Assembly: GCF_025398255.1 (NCBI RefSeq) | Contig: NZ_JAODNW010000002.1 | Location: 248,001 to 312,000, forward strand | Direction: 5' to 3' | From: Chelativorans intermedius | GTDB taxonomy: Bacteria; Pseudomonadota; Alphaproteobacteria; Rhizobiales; Rhizobiaceae | DNA: 64,000 bases | Shown: positions 55,573 to 64,000 of the stretch, piece by piece | Layout of the letters: the number at the start of each line of letters is the position of its first letter | Position numbering within the stretch: the stretch's first letter is position 1 | Notes under the pieces: generated by a model | Databases searched by the model: none | Told to the model about the DNA's origin: nothing | The model's input: only the letters and a program-made list of their open reading frames with translations | Program-made: the position numbers and the translations under genes

Positions 55573-56720
55573 TGGTGGACAAAAGCTTTCTCTCCTGGCC
55601 ATTCTTCGAGGAGCGCCACCGCGCCCATGCGCAGCGGCTGGAAGCCTGGTGCGCGGCCAATCTGCCGGTCGACCACGGCGATGTCGATGCGGCCTGCCGC
55701 GAACTGGTTGCAAGGCTCGGTCGCGATGGCTGGCTGAAACCGACGGCGGTCGATCCCGCCGACCCCGCGCCGCTCGACGTGCGCACCCTGTGCATCACCC
55801 GCGAGACGCTGGCGCGCCACGACGGGCTTGCCGATTTCGCCTTCGCCATGCAGGGGCTCGGCACCGGCGCCATCAGCCTCTACGGAACCCCCGATCAGCA
55901 ACGCTGGCTGGAGCGGACGCGGGCCGGCACGGCAATCGCTGCCTTTGCCCTCTCCGAGCCGCGCTCCGGCTCCGACGTCGCCCATATGGAGATGACCGCC
56001 GAGCGCGACGGCGATCACTATGTGCTGGAGGGCGAGAAGACCTGGATCTCCAATGGCGGCATCGCGGATTTCTATGTCGTCTTCGCGCGCACGGGCGAAG
56101 CGCCGGGGGCCAAGGGCATTTCCGCCTTTCTGGTGCCCGCGGACACGAAGGGGCTTGCCGTTGCCGAGCGGCTTCAGGTGATGGCGCCGCACCCCTTGGC
56201 CCGCCTCCGCTTCGACAGGGCCCGCCTGCCGGCTTCAGCCATGATCGGCAGGCCGGGCGAGGGCTTTCGCATCGCCATGTCGGTGCTCGACGTCTTCCGC
56301 GCCACGGTGGGGGCCGCCGCACTCGGCTTTGCCCGCCGTGCGCTGCAGGAAAGCCTCGGGCGGGCAGCCGGGAGAAAGCTTTTCGGCGCGCCCATGGCCG
56401 AGTTGCAGATGGTGCAGGGGCACCTGGCACAGATGGCCCTTGATGTGGATGCCGCGGCCCTTCTGGTCTACCGTGCCGCCTGGACCAAGGACATGGGGGC
56501 TGCCCGCGTCACGCGGGAGGCCGCGATGGCAAAGCTCTTCGCCACGGACCGCGCACAGGATGTGATCGACCGCGCCGTGCAGCTTCACGGCGGGGACGGC
56601 GTGCGCCGCGGACATATCGTCGAAAGCCTCTATCGCGAGATACGCGCCCTGCGCATCTATGAGGGGGCCTCCGATGTGCAGAAGGTGGTGATTGCCCGGC
56701 AGCTGCTCTCAAACGCTTGA
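55572..56720 (+). CDS. Acyl-CoA dehydrogenase
   Basis: A FAD acyl-CoA dehydrogenase of 382 residues. [12 protein letters not shown] (about 128-139) and [20 protein letters not shown] bind FAD/substrate; the catalytic Glu364 lies in [13 protein letters not shown] 55572 overlaps the crotonase stop. The second dehydrogenase follows after 39 bp, so two successive alpha,beta-oxidations of ring-cleavage intermediates are likely. Confidence 0.88.
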   Translation: MVDKSFLSWPFFEERHRAHAQRLEAWCAANLPVDHGDVDAACRELVARLGRDGWLKPTAVDPADPAPLDVRTLCITRETLARHDGLADFAFAMQGLGTGAISLYGTPDQQRWLERTRAGTAIAAFALSEPRSGSDVAHMEMTAERDGDHYVLEGEKTWISNGGIADFYVVFARTGEAPGAKGISAFLVPADTKGLAVAERLQVMAPHPLARLRFDRARLPASAMIGRPGEGFRIAMSVLDVFRATVGAAALGFARRALQESLGRAAGRKLFGAPMAELQMVQGHLAQMALDVDAAALLVYRAAWTKDMGAARVTREAAMAKLFATDRAQDVIDRAVQLHGGDGVRRGHIVESLYREIRALRIYEGASDVQKVVIARQLLSNA

Positions 56721-56759
56721 GAGGCGGGGCGCCCGATAACGCTGAGTGAAGGAAGACCG

Positions 56760-57944
56760 ATGGCAGATCGCGAAACATTCGACTGGGCCGACCCCTTCGG
56801 GCTCGAACGCCAATTGTCGGAAGAAGAGCGCATGGTGATGCAGACCGCTCGCCGCTATGCGCAGGACAAACTCGCCCCTCGCGTGCTGGAAGCCTTCCGG
56901 CACGAAAGAACCGATGCCCAGATCTTCCGCGAGATGGGAGAGCTCGGGCTTCTCGGGCCCACCATCGCGCCGGAATATGGCGGCGCCGGCCTTTCCTACA
57001 CCGCCTATGGCGTGATTGCGCGCGAGATCGAACGGGTCGACAGCGGCTACCGCTCGATGATGAGCGTGCAGTCCTCTCTGGTGATGCTGCCCATCGAAGC
57101 CTTCGGCAGCGCGGAGCAGAAGGCACGCTATCTGCCGGGGCTTGCGCGCGGGGAGCTCATCGGCTGTTTCGGTCTCACCGAGCCCAACCACGGCTCGGAT
57201 CCGGGCTCGATGGAGACGCGCGCCCGCGCCGTCGATGGCGGGTTCAGCCTCAGCGGCGCAAAGACCTGGATCACCAATGCGCCGATCGCCGATGTCTTCC
57301 TCGTCTGGGGCAAGACGGAGGATGGCGCCATCCGCGGCTTCATTCTGGAGAAGGGATGGAAGGGCCTTTCGGCACCCAAGATCGAGGGAAAGGTGGGCCT
57401 GAGAACCTCGGTTACGGGTGAAATCGTCATGGACGAGGTCTTCGTGCCGGCGGAGAACATGCTGCCCGAGGTCTCGGGACTGAAGGGTCCGTTCACATGC
57501 CTGAATTCGGCGCGTTTCGGCATCGCCTGGGGTGCGCTGGGGGCCGCGGAAGCCTGTTATGCCACTGCCCGGCAATATGTGCTGGAGCGCAAGCAGTTCG
57601 GGCGCCCGCTGGCCGCCAATCAGCTCATCCAGAAGAAGCTCGCCGACATGGCGACCGAGATCGCGCTCGGACTGCAGGGCTGCCTGCGCCTGGCGCGCCT
57701 GAAGGAGGAGGGGCATCCGCCCGTGGAGCTTACCTCCATCCTGAAGCGCAATTCCTGCGGCAAGGCGCTCGAGATCGCGCGGGTCGCGCGCGACATGCTG
57801 GGCGGAAACGGCATTTCCGACGAGTTTTCCGTGGCACGCCATCTGGTCAATCTGGAGGTCGTCAACACCTATGAGGGCACGCATGACATCCACGCCCTCA
57901 TCCTCGGCCGTGCCATTACCGGCATTCCAGCCTTTGCGAATTGA
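56760..57944 (+). CDS. gcdH: Glutaryl-CoA dehydrogenase-type acyl-CoA dehydrogenase
   Basis: A 394-residue FAD dehydrogenase with the glutaryl-CoA dehydrogenase pattern: [51 protein letters not shown] and the catalytic Glu372 in [17 protein letters not shown]. GcdH oxidises and decarboxylates glutaryl-CoA to crotonyl-CoA. In aerobic or hybrid aromatic-CoA pathways it fits the later part of the route. Starts at ATG 56760 with weak GAAG upstream. Confidence 0.88.
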   Translation: MADRETFDWADPFGLERQLSEEERMVMQTARRYAQDKLAPRVLEAFRHERTDAQIFREMGELGLLGPTIAPEYGGAGLSYTAYGVIAREIERVDSGYRSMMSVQSSLVMLPIEAFGSAEQKARYLPGLARGELIGCFGLTEPNHGSDPGSMETRARAVDGGFSLSGAKTWITNAPIADVFLVWGKTEDGAIRGFILEKGWKGLSAPKIEGKVGLRTSVTGEIVMDEVFVPAENMLPEVSGLKGPFTCLNSARFGIAWGALGAAEACYATARQYVLERKQFGRPLAANQLIQKKLADMATEIALGLQGCLRLARLKEEGHPPVELTSILKRNSCGKALEIARVARDMLGGNGISDEFSVARHLVNLEVVNTYEGTHDIHALILGRAITGIPAFAN

Positions 57945-57953
57945 GGAGTCCCG

Positions 57954-58349
57954 ATGCACAGCATTCTGCAGCCCGAGGGTTGGGCCAAGCCCATTGGCTA
58001 TGCGAACGGTGTTGCCGCCCGCGGCAGGCTCGTCTTCGTCGGCGGCCAGGTGGGATGGAACGCCGATTGCAGGTTCGAGCATGATGACCTTGTGGGGCAG
58101 GTGCGCCAGACGCTTGCCAATGTCGTGGCCGTGCTTGCCGAAGCCGGCGCGCGGCCGGAACACCTGACCTCCATGACCTGGTATTTCACCGACAAGGCGG
58201 AATATCAGGCAAATCTGAAGGAAATCGGCGACGCCTACCGTGCGGTGATCGGCCGGCACTATCCGGCGATGGCGGCCGTGGAGGTTACGGCACTGATGGA
58301 GGACCGCGCCAAGGTGGAAATCCAGGCAATGGCCGTGGTTCCTGACTGA
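57954..58349 (+). CDS. Rid (YjgF/YER057c/UK114) family protein
   Basis: A trimeric small protein of 131 residues. The conserved core GYANGVAARGRLVFVGGQVGW and VRQTLANVVAVLAEAGA is present. The Arg that binds the carboxylate of imines/enamines in RidA (in the PAR motif) is Met here (YPAMAAVEV), while the C-terminal Glu (VEIQAMAV) remains. Canonical deaminase activity is therefore doubtful. Its place in an aminobenzoate-CoA cluster would suit hydrolysis of an enamine intermediate with CoA-linked substrate. SD GGAG and 9-bp spacing to gcdH. Confidence 0.85.
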   Translation: MHSILQPEGWAKPIGYANGVAARGRLVFVGGQVGWNADCRFEHDDLVGQVRQTLANVVAVLAEAGARPEHLTSMTWYFTDKAEYQANLKEIGDAYRAVIGRHYPAMAAVEVTALMEDRAKVEIQAMAVVPD

Positions 58350-58356
58350 GGGCATC

Positions 58357-60354
58357 ATGCAGGACGAGGACGACAAGGGCGCGGCGATACGCTTCTCGCA
58401 AACCGTCTCAGGCAGGCTGCAGAATGGTGTGCTGCTGGTGGTGATCGACAATCCGCCGGTCAATGCCGCCTCGGCAGACATGCGGGCTGGCCTGCTTGCC
58501 GCCATCCGCCATGCCGATGAGGACGGGCATGTCCGCGCCGTGGTCGTCACCGGCGCGGGACGCGTCTTTGTCGGCGGCGCCGACATCAGGGAGTTCGGCC
58601 AACCCCCGGCCGAACCGCCACTGCCGAAGCTGGTCGAGACCATCGAGGCGAGCACGAAGCCCGTGGTGGCCGCCATCAACGGCGCCGCGCTGGGCGGAGG
58701 GCTCGAAATTGCCCTTGCCTGTCACCACCGCATCGCCGCCGAGGCGGCCAAGGTGGGATTGCCGGAGGTGAAGCTCGGCGTGGTGCCCGGTGCCGGCGGC
58801 ACGCAACGCCTTCCACGGCTTTCGGGCCTTGCCAGGGCGGCCGAATTGATCGCCAGCGGGCGGATCGTGGCGGCTTCGCAAGCCCTGTCGCTCGGCATCG
58901 TGGATCAGGTGGTTGCCGGCGATCCGACACAGCAGGCGCTTGCCCTCGCCCCGCAGCTCGCCGCCGCGCCGCTGCGCCGAACCGGGGCGCTGACGGTCGG
59001 AAGCGAGGAGGAGGCCGCCATCGACAAGGCGGTGGCCAGAATTCTTGCGCGGGCGCGCGGCCAGGAGGCGCCCGCAGAGGCCGTGCGGCTCGTGCGTCTT
59101 GCGGGCCTGCGACCGCTGGCCGAGGGGCTGGCCGAGGAACGCGCGACATTCCTGCGATTGCGCGACTCCGACCAGGCAAAGGCGCTCCGCCATGTCTTCT
59201 TTGCCGAACGGGCCGCGGCGAAGGTGAGGGGGCTCGAAGGGATCGAGCCGCAACCGGTGGAGACGGTCGGCGTGGTCGGCTGCGGCCTGATGGGCTCCGG
59301 CATCGCCGTCTCGGCGCTGAATGCCGGTTTTCAGGTGATCGTGGTGGAACAGTCGCAGGAGGCGGCCGCAAGGGGACATGAGCGCATCGAATCGATGGTC
59401 GAGCGGGCGGTGAAATCCGGCCGCATCGACGAAGCCGGGCGCAAGCAGCGCCTTCAACGCCTCACCGTCAGCCATGCGCTCGCCGATCTTGCCATGGCCG
59501 ATGTCGTGATCGAGGCGGTCTTCGACGATCTCGCCGTCAAGAGCGCGCTCTTTGCAAAGCTCGATGGCATCGTCCGTCCCGACACGGTTCTTGCCACCAA
59601 CACCAGCTATCTGGACCCCGACGCCATAGCGGCAGCGACAAAGAGGCCGGAGCGCGTCTGCGGCCTGCATTTCTTCTCCCCCGCCCATGTGATGCGGCTC
59701 GTGGAGGTGGTGCGGTGCGAAAAGACGGCGCCGCAGGTTCTTGCCACCGGCATGGCGCTTGCCCGCCAGCTCGGGAAACTGCCCATTGTCTGCGGCGTCT
59801 GCGAGGGCTTTATCGGCAACCGCATCTTCTCGGCCTATCGGCGCGAGGCGGAGTTTCTGGTCGAGGATGGCGCCTGGCCACAGGAGATCGACGCGGCGAT
59901 GGAGGAATTCGGCTTCGCGATGGGCCCCTTCGCCGTGTTCGATCTGGCGGGGCTCGAGATTGCATGGGCACGGCGCAAGCGGCAGGCAGCCCGGCGCGAC
60001 CCGGCCGAACGCTATGTGGAGATCGCCGACAGGCTGTGCGAAATGGGCCGCTTCGGCCAGAAGACCGGCCGCGGCTGGTATGCCTATCCCGACGGGGTGC
60101 GCACCGTGGATCCCGAGGTGACGGCGCTGATCGAGGCGTGCCGCAAGGCAAAGGGCATTGCCGCACGCGAGATCCCGAAAGACGAGATCGTCACCCGCCT
60201 GCTTGCGGCCATGGCAGAAGAGGGCAGGGCGGTGCTCGCCGAGGGCATTGCCGAAAGGGCAGGGGACATCGACCTGGTGATGATCCATGGCTATGGCTTT
60301 CCCGCCCACCGGGGCGGGCCGCTCTTTGCCGCCGGCCAGGGCCTGACGTCCTGA
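58357..60354 (+). CDS. Enoyl-CoA hydratase/3-hydroxyacyl-CoA dehydrogenase fusion
   Basis: A FadB/FadJ-type bifunctional protein of 665 residues. Residues 20-200 are crotonase (VVVTGAGRVFVGGADIREFG, INGAALGGGLEIALACHHRI, and catalytic Glu in KLGVVPGAGGTQRLPRL). Residues about 300-580 are 3-hydroxyacyl-CoA dehydrogenase (VGVVGCGLMGSGIAVSALNAG; catalytic His in GLHFFSPAHVMRLVEVV; FIGNRIFSAYRREAEFLV). It completes beta-oxidation in the cluster. ATG 58357 is 7 bp after the Rid gene. Confidence 0.9.
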   Translation: MQDEDDKGAAIRFSQTVSGRLQNGVLLVVIDNPPVNAASADMRAGLLAAIRHADEDGHVRAVVVTGAGRVFVGGADIREFGQPPAEPPLPKLVETIEASTKPVVAAINGAALGGGLEIALACHHRIAAEAAKVGLPEVKLGVVPGAGGTQRLPRLSGLARAAELIASGRIVAASQALSLGIVDQVVAGDPTQQALALAPQLAAAPLRRTGALTVGSEEEAAIDKAVARILARARGQEAPAEAVRLVRLAGLRPLAEGLAEERATFLRLRDSDQAKALRHVFFAERAAAKVRGLEGIEPQPVETVGVVGCGLMGSGIAVSALNAGFQVIVVEQSQEAAARGHERIESMVERAVKSGRIDEAGRKQRLQRLTVSHALADLAMADVVIEAVFDDLAVKSALFAKLDGIVRPDTVLATNTSYLDPDAIAAATKRPERVCGLHFFSPAHVMRLVEVVRCEKTAPQVLATGMALARQLGKLPIVCGVCEGFIGNRIFSAYRREAEFLVEDGAWPQEIDAAMEEFGFAMGPFAVFDLAGLEIAWARRKRQAARRDPAERYVEIADRLCEMGRFGQKTGRGWYAYPDGVRTVDPEVTALIEACRKAKGIAAREIPKDEIVTRLLAAMAEEGRAVLAEGIAERAGDIDLVMIHGYGFPAHRGGPLFAAGQGLTS

Positions 60355-60375
60355 GCCGGCGGCTCGTCGCGCCGC

Positions 60376-61206
60376 CTATTCGGCCAGCAGGGCCCGCGTG
60401 AGGGGGTGATGGGGATCGGCCAGCCCGTCGATGACGGTGAAATGGTGGCGATCGGGTTCCACCACCGCCGAGGTGACGGCACCGAGACCCGTCCATATAT
60501 TGGCAAGCAGCGCATTTTGGCGCAGAAACTCCGCGCGCTCGCCACCGCCCACCCAGCAGGTGATGCGCGCGCCCTCGATGGGGCGCAAGAGGGCCGGGCT
60601 TTCGGCCTGTGCCTCGGCCTCGTCGATCATGAGCTTTTCATTCATGGCCGTGCGCATGAGCGGGCGCAGATCGTGCAGCCCGGAGATCGAGACGACGCGA
60701 CGAATGCGCCGTCGAACATCCGGCGCAAGCGGCGTTGTGTGCGAGATCATCCGGCTGGCGAGATGGCCGCCGGCGGAATGCCCCGTGAGCAGCAAAGGCC
60801 CGTCCACCATGCCGGCCGCCATGGCGATGGCCGCGGCCACCTCCTTCACGATGCCGGCAATGCGGATCTGCGGGCACAGCGTGTAGGAGGGCATGGCAAC
60901 GGCATAGCCGTGCTCCAGCGCGCCCCCGGCCAGATGCGACCAGTAGCTCTTGTCGAGCTTCAGCCAGTAGCCGCCATGGACGAAAACCACGAGACCCCTC
61001 GGCCCTCCGGCCGGCAGGAACAGGTCGAGGCGGTTGCGCGGGCGCTCGCCATAGGCAAGGTCCAGGCGCGCCCGGCCCGCCTTGGAAAGGCGGTCGCGGA
61101 GATGCCGGGCCGGCTCCTCCCAGGCCTGCGGCCATCGCTCGCCACCGGGAATGTTGGGACCGTTGGCATAGGCGTCGTCCCAATCGGTGATCATGCGCTC
61201 GAACAT
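60376..61206 (-). CDS. Alpha/beta hydrolase, kynurenine formamidase-like
   Basis: A 276-residue alpha/beta hydrolase. HGGYW (77-81) followed by DKSYWSHLA is the oxyanion-hole signature of bacterial/animal arylformamidases. The nucleophile Ser144 is in TGHSAGGH, and the catalytic His is in PDRHHFTVIDGL near the C terminus. N-formylkynurenine hydrolysis feeds the tryptophan-to-anthranilate route, which fits the neighbouring anthranilate-CoA genes (inference). It is on the opposite strand, between the operon end and the ligase. ATG 61206 follows GGGAGGGGAG. Confidence 0.78.
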   Translation of the reverse strand: MFERMITDWDDAYANGPNIPGGERWPQAWEEPARHLRDRLSKAGRARLDLAYGERPRNRLDLFLPAGGPRGLVVFVHGGYWLKLDKSYWSHLAGGALEHGYAVAMPSYTLCPQIRIAGIVKEVAAAIAMAAGMVDGPLLLTGHSAGGHLASRMISHTTPLAPDVRRRIRRVVSISGLHDLRPLMRTAMNEKLMIDEAEAQAESPALLRPIEGARITCWVGGGERAEFLRQNALLANIWTGLGAVTSAVVEPDRHHFTVIDGLADPHHPLTRALLAE

Positions 61207-61279
61207 CGGCCGCTCCCCTCCCTTGACACAGCCATAAAAGCCGCCCTCCGGGCAGCGGAGTCAACCGCCCCCGAAAAAA

Positions 61280-61296
61280 TTTTATACTTGAAGTAT
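61280..61296 (+). promoter_or_regulatory. Candidate MarR operator, CoA-ligase promoter
   Basis: TTTTATACTTGAAGTAT contains the perfect dyad ATACTT-G-AAGTAT (61284-61296). It matches 14 of 17 positions with the site before the monooxygenase gene (51157-51173). It lies about 150 bp before the ligase and 75 bp from the divergent hydrolase. Confidence 0.6.
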
Positions 61297-61443
61297 TTTG
61301 CGACTGATGTCATCCTTGCAGTGCCTGGACGAGAGTGGGAGGCTCGCCGTGCCCTTCATGAATGCCGGTTTGCAGGCCTGTCTTGAGAATGCCGCCGGAT
61401 GCAGCGTGTGCCCCCTTGTCCCGCCTGAACCAGGGAGGACTGC

Positions 61444-63072
61444 ATGAGGCTTGGACCGACTGCGCATGTCGACACCTTTGCGCGCGACAATCTTCCGCCG
61501 CCGGATGAATGGCCGGACCTGCTTCTCGACGGGTTTGAATATCCCGAATACCTCAACGCCGCCGTCGAGCTGACGGACCGCATGGTCGAGAAGGGCTTTG
61601 CCGACCGCACCGCCCTGATCGGCAATGGCCGCCGCCGCACCTACAAGGAGCTGGCCGACTGGACAAACCGGCTCGCCAATGCGCTCGTCGAGAATTATGG
61701 CGTCAAGCCGGGCAATCGGGTTCTCATCCGCTCGGCCAACAACCCGGCCATGGTGGCCTGCTGGCTGGCTGCCACCAAGGCGGGTGCCGTGGTCGTCAAC
61801 ACCATGCCGATGCTCAGGGCCGGCGAGCTTGCCAAGATCGTCGACAAGGCGCAGGTCTCGCTGGCGCTTTGTGACACCCGCCTGATGGACGAGATCGTCG
61901 CCTGCGCGAAGGAAAGCCGGTTCCTCAAGCAGGTGGTGGGTTTCGACGGCACGGCAAATCACGATGCGGAGCTCGACCGGGCGGCTCTCGACAAGCCGGT
62001 CACCTTCGAGGCGGTAAGGACCGGCCGGGACGATGTGGCGCTTCTGGGCTTTACCTCCGGCACCACCGGCGTTCCCAAGGCCACCATGCATTTCCATCGC
62101 GATCTGCTGATCATCGCTGACGGATATGCCCGGGAGATCCTGCAGGTGACCCCCGACGACGTGTTCGTGGGCTCGCCGCCCCTGGCCTTCACCTTCGGCC
62201 TTGGCGGCCTTGCGATCTTCCCGCTGCGCTTCGGCGCGGCCGCCACGCTGCTGGAGCAGGCCACGCCGGCCAACATGATCGACATCATAGAAACCTACCG
62301 CGCGACGATCTGTTTCACCGCGCCCACCGCCTATCGGGCCATGCTGAAGGCGATGGACGACGGCGCCGACCTCTCCTCGCTGCGCGCGGCGGTCTCGGCA
62401 GGGGAGACGCTGCCAGCCCCGGTCTTCGAGGAGTGGATCGCAAAGACCGGCCGGCCGATCCTCGATGGCATCGGCGCTACGGAAATGTTGCACATCTTCA
62501 TCTCCAACCGCTTCGAGGACCTGAAGCCCGGGTCCACCGGCCGGCCCGTAAGCGGCTATGAGGCGCGCATCGTCGACGACGAGATGAACGAGCTGCCGCG
62601 CGGCACGCCGGGCAGGCTGGCCGTGCGCGGCCCCACCGGCTGCCGCTATCTGGCCGACGAACGGCAACGCGCCTATGTGCGCAACGGCTGGAACATCACC
62701 GGCGATTCCTTCCTGCAGGACGAGGAGGGGTTCTTCCATTTCGTCGCGCGCAGTGACGACATGATCATCAGCGCCGGCTACAACATCGCCGGCCCCGAGG
62801 TGGAGGCGGCGCTTCTCACGCATCCCGATGTCGCCGAATGCGCGGTGATCGGCGCCCCTGACGCCGAACGTGGGCAGATCGTCGAAGCCTATGTGGTGCT
62901 TGCCAAAGGCGCAAAGGGCGATGCGCAGTGCGTGAAGCGCCTGCAGGACCACGTGAAGGCAACCATCGCGCCCTACAAATATCCGCGCTCGATCAGGTTC
63001 GTCGAGGCGCTGCCCAAGACGCAGACGGGCAAGATCCAGCGCTTCCGGCTGCGCGAGGAGCCCACGCAATGA
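61444..63072 (+). CDS. 2-Aminobenzoate (anthranilate)-CoA ligase
   Basis: An ATP-dependent CoA ligase of 542 residues in the benzoate-CoA-ligase branch. The N terminus TAHVDTFARDNLPPPDEWPDLL is characteristic of 2-aminobenzoate-CoA ligases. The phosphate loop is GFTSGTTGVPKATMHFH (about 201-217); the adenine motif GIGATEMLHIF and the C-terminal FHFVARSDDMIISAGYNIAGPEVE with lysine of KTQTGKIQRF are present. It performs the first step of the pathway. ATG 61444 follows GGGAGG. The next gene is an ABC binding protein 86 bp downstream. Confidence 0.87.
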   Translation: MRLGPTAHVDTFARDNLPPPDEWPDLLLDGFEYPEYLNAAVELTDRMVEKGFADRTALIGNGRRRTYKELADWTNRLANALVENYGVKPGNRVLIRSANNPAMVACWLAATKAGAVVVNTMPMLRAGELAKIVDKAQVSLALCDTRLMDEIVACAKESRFLKQVVGFDGTANHDAELDRAALDKPVTFEAVRTGRDDVALLGFTSGTTGVPKATMHFHRDLLIIADGYAREILQVTPDDVFVGSPPLAFTFGLGGLAIFPLRFGAAATLLEQATPANMIDIIETYRATICFTAPTAYRAMLKAMDDGADLSSLRAAVSAGETLPAPVFEEWIAKTGRPILDGIGATEMLHIFISNRFEDLKPGSTGRPVSGYEARIVDDEMNELPRGTPGRLAVRGPTGCRYLADERQRAYVRNGWNITGDSFLQDEEGFFHFVARSDDMIISAGYNIAGPEVEAALLTHPDVAECAVIGAPDAERGQIVEAYVVLAKGAKGDAQCVKRLQDHVKATIAPYKYPRSIRFVEALPKTQTGKIQRFRLREEPTQ

Positions 63073-63158
63073 CCGCGTTCTCAAGGTTGCACTGCCGGCG
63101 GAAGTCTGGAAATCTCGCTGCCAACTCTGAAACACCCAATCACGGGAGGGGAACGACA

Positions 63159-64000
63159 ATGAAAAATGCTCTTGCCACGGGACTGCTCGGCCTGTCGCTC
63201 ATGGCCGCCGGCCCAGCCGCGGCCGAGCCGGTGAAGATCGGCGTCATCACCACGCTGTCGGGCGGCGGCGCCGGGCTCGGCATCGACATGCGCGACGCCT
63301 TCACGCTGGCCATCGAGCAGTCCGGCAACAAGGACATCGAGCTCGTCATCGAGGACGATGCCCGCAAGCCCGAGCTTGCCGTGCAGATTGCCCAGAAGAT
63401 GATCCAGAGCGACAAGGTCGACCTCATGACCGGCATCATCTGGTCGAACCTGGCCATGGCCGTCGTGCCCAACGCGGTGGCCCAGGATGTCATCTATCTG
63501 TCGCCCAATGCCGGCCCCTCGGCGCTTGCCGGACCCAACTGCCACCCCAACTATTTCAACGTCGCCTATCAGAACGACAATTTTCACGAGGCGATGGGGC
63601 AATACGCCAACCAGGACTACAAGAAGACCTTCATCCTTGCCCCCAATTATCCGGCCGGCAAGGATTCGCTCACCGGCTTCAAGCGCTTCTACAAGGGCGA
63701 GATCGCCGGCGAGGTCTACACCAAGGTGGGCCAGACCGACTATGCCGCCGAGATCGCGCAGATCCGCGCCTCGGGCGCCGACTCCGTCTTCTTCTTCCTG
63801 CCCGGCGGCATGGGCATCGCCTTTCTGAAGCAATATGCCCAGTCGGGCGTCGACATTCCCATCATGGGCCCCGCCTTCTCCTTCAGCCAGGACATCCTGC
63901 CGGCGGTGGGCGATGCGGCGCTGGGAATCAGGAACTCGGCCACCTGGGCCAAGGACCTCGACAACGAGGCCAATCACAAGTTCGTCGAAGCCTTTCAGGC
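63159..64000 (+). CDS. Branched-chain-type ABC substrate-binding protein (partial)
   Basis: The first 280 residues of a periplasmic binding protein (LivK/HAAT family), cut off by the window end. Signal peptide 1-22 (ATGLLGLSLMAAGPAAA). The mature start PVKIGVITTLSGGGAGLGIDMRDAFTLA, DDARKPELAVQIAQKMI, and CHPNYFNVAYQNDN are typical of aromatic-acid binding members. ATG 63159 follows GGGAGGGG. It follows the CoA-ligase gene, so the importer probably brings in anthranilate or a related aromatic acid; permease and ATPase genes are expected to the right. Confidence 0.9.
   Translation, partial: MKNALATGLLGLSLMAAGPAAAEPVKIGVITTLSGGGAGLGIDMRDAFTLAIEQSGNKDIELVIEDDARKPELAVQIAQKMIQSDKVDLMTGIIWSNLAMAVVPNAVAQDVIYLSPNAGPSALAGPNCHPNYFNVAYQNDNFHEAMGQYANQDYKKTFILAPNYPAGKDSLTGFKRFYKGEIAGEVYTKVGQTDYAAEIAQIRASGADSVFFFLPGGMGIAFLKQYAQSGVDIPIMGPAFSFSQDILPAVGDAALGIRNSATWAKDLDNEANHKFVEAFQ

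Noticed and set aside
58408-60309. Minus-strand open frame of 633 codons
   Set aside because: Antisense of the bifunctional hydratase/dehydrogenase gene; composition typical of a shadow frame.

Overview
The window looks like a chromosomal or megaplasmid accessory region of a high-GC alphaproteobacterium, most likely Hyphomicrobiales (Rhizobiales). The evidence is GC-rich codon use, dense ATGA-type overlaps, many ABC and TRAP transporters for plant-derived compounds, the DmeR/DmeF metal pair, and two minus-strand small RNA genes whose hairpin loops carry the CCUCCUCCC anti-Shine-Dalgarno motif typical of the rhizobial alpha-r14/suhB-like sRNA family. No tRNA, rRNA, CRISPR array, intact insertion sequence or prophage was recognised.

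Layout. (1) 1-6.2 kb: a sorbitol/mannitol (smo/mtl-type) ABC transporter operon with polyol dehydrogenases, ending in a frameshifted transaldolase and a C-terminal remnant of a D-2-hydroxyacid dehydrogenase. (2) 6.5-13.5 kb: a minus-strand run of poorly known envelope genes (SH3-like protein, membrane protein, and two secreted proteins sharing four copies of a Cys-paired, RTX-like acidic repeat), with a LuxR-type regulator and a PAS-GGDEF diguanylate cyclase. (3) 13.5-17 kb: two sRNA genes in the same orientation, flanking a decayed mandelate-racemase-type dehydratase and an intact LigM-type O-demethylase. (4) 17.2-21.4 kb: a DHDPS-family aldolase/lyase, a rare Gfo/Idh/MocA-aldo/keto reductase fusion, a 30-codon signal-peptide remnant and an AraC regulator. 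(5) 21.4-28.7 kb: a TRAP transporter, an amidohydrolase, a MarR regulator, a crotonase and a feruloyl-CoA synthetase-like ligase, probably for hydroxycinnamate or related aromatic acids. (6) 28.8-40.4 kb: a peptide-type ABC transporter facing a cluster of cytosolic sialidase-fold protein, Fe-ADH, GntR regulator, four-carbon acid sugar kinase, PdxA2-type dehydrogenase and a second DHDPS-family enzyme; this is a sugar-acid pathway of unknown substrate. (7) 41-42.2 kb: dmeR-dmeF metal efflux. (8) 42.5-51 kb: an ArsR-type regulator, a two-component system, and a ribose-type ABC transporter with an SMP-30 lactonase. (9) 51.2-64 kb: an aerobic CoA-thioester pathway for 2-aminobenzoate (anthranilate), consisting of a 2-aminobenzoyl-CoA monooxygenase/reductase fusion, beta-oxidation enzymes, a Rid protein, a kynurenine-formamidase-like hydrolase, 2-aminobenzoate-CoA ligase and the start of a branched-chain-type substrate-binding protein.

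How it fits together. The cell appears to be a plant- or litter-associated scavenger with separately regulated modules for polyols, sugar acids, lignin-type aromatics and anthranilate (possibly from tryptophan through kynurenine). Several modules show decay (transaldolase, dehydrogenase tail, dehydratase, substrate-binding-protein remnant), as expected in a region under turnover. The items that most deserve a second look are the twin sRNAs with a 50-bp identical upstream block, the four-unit acidic repeat family, a shared 17-bp motif before the two anthranilate promoters, a Rid protein lacking its usual Arg, and the cytosolic sialidase-fold protein in a threonate-type cluster.
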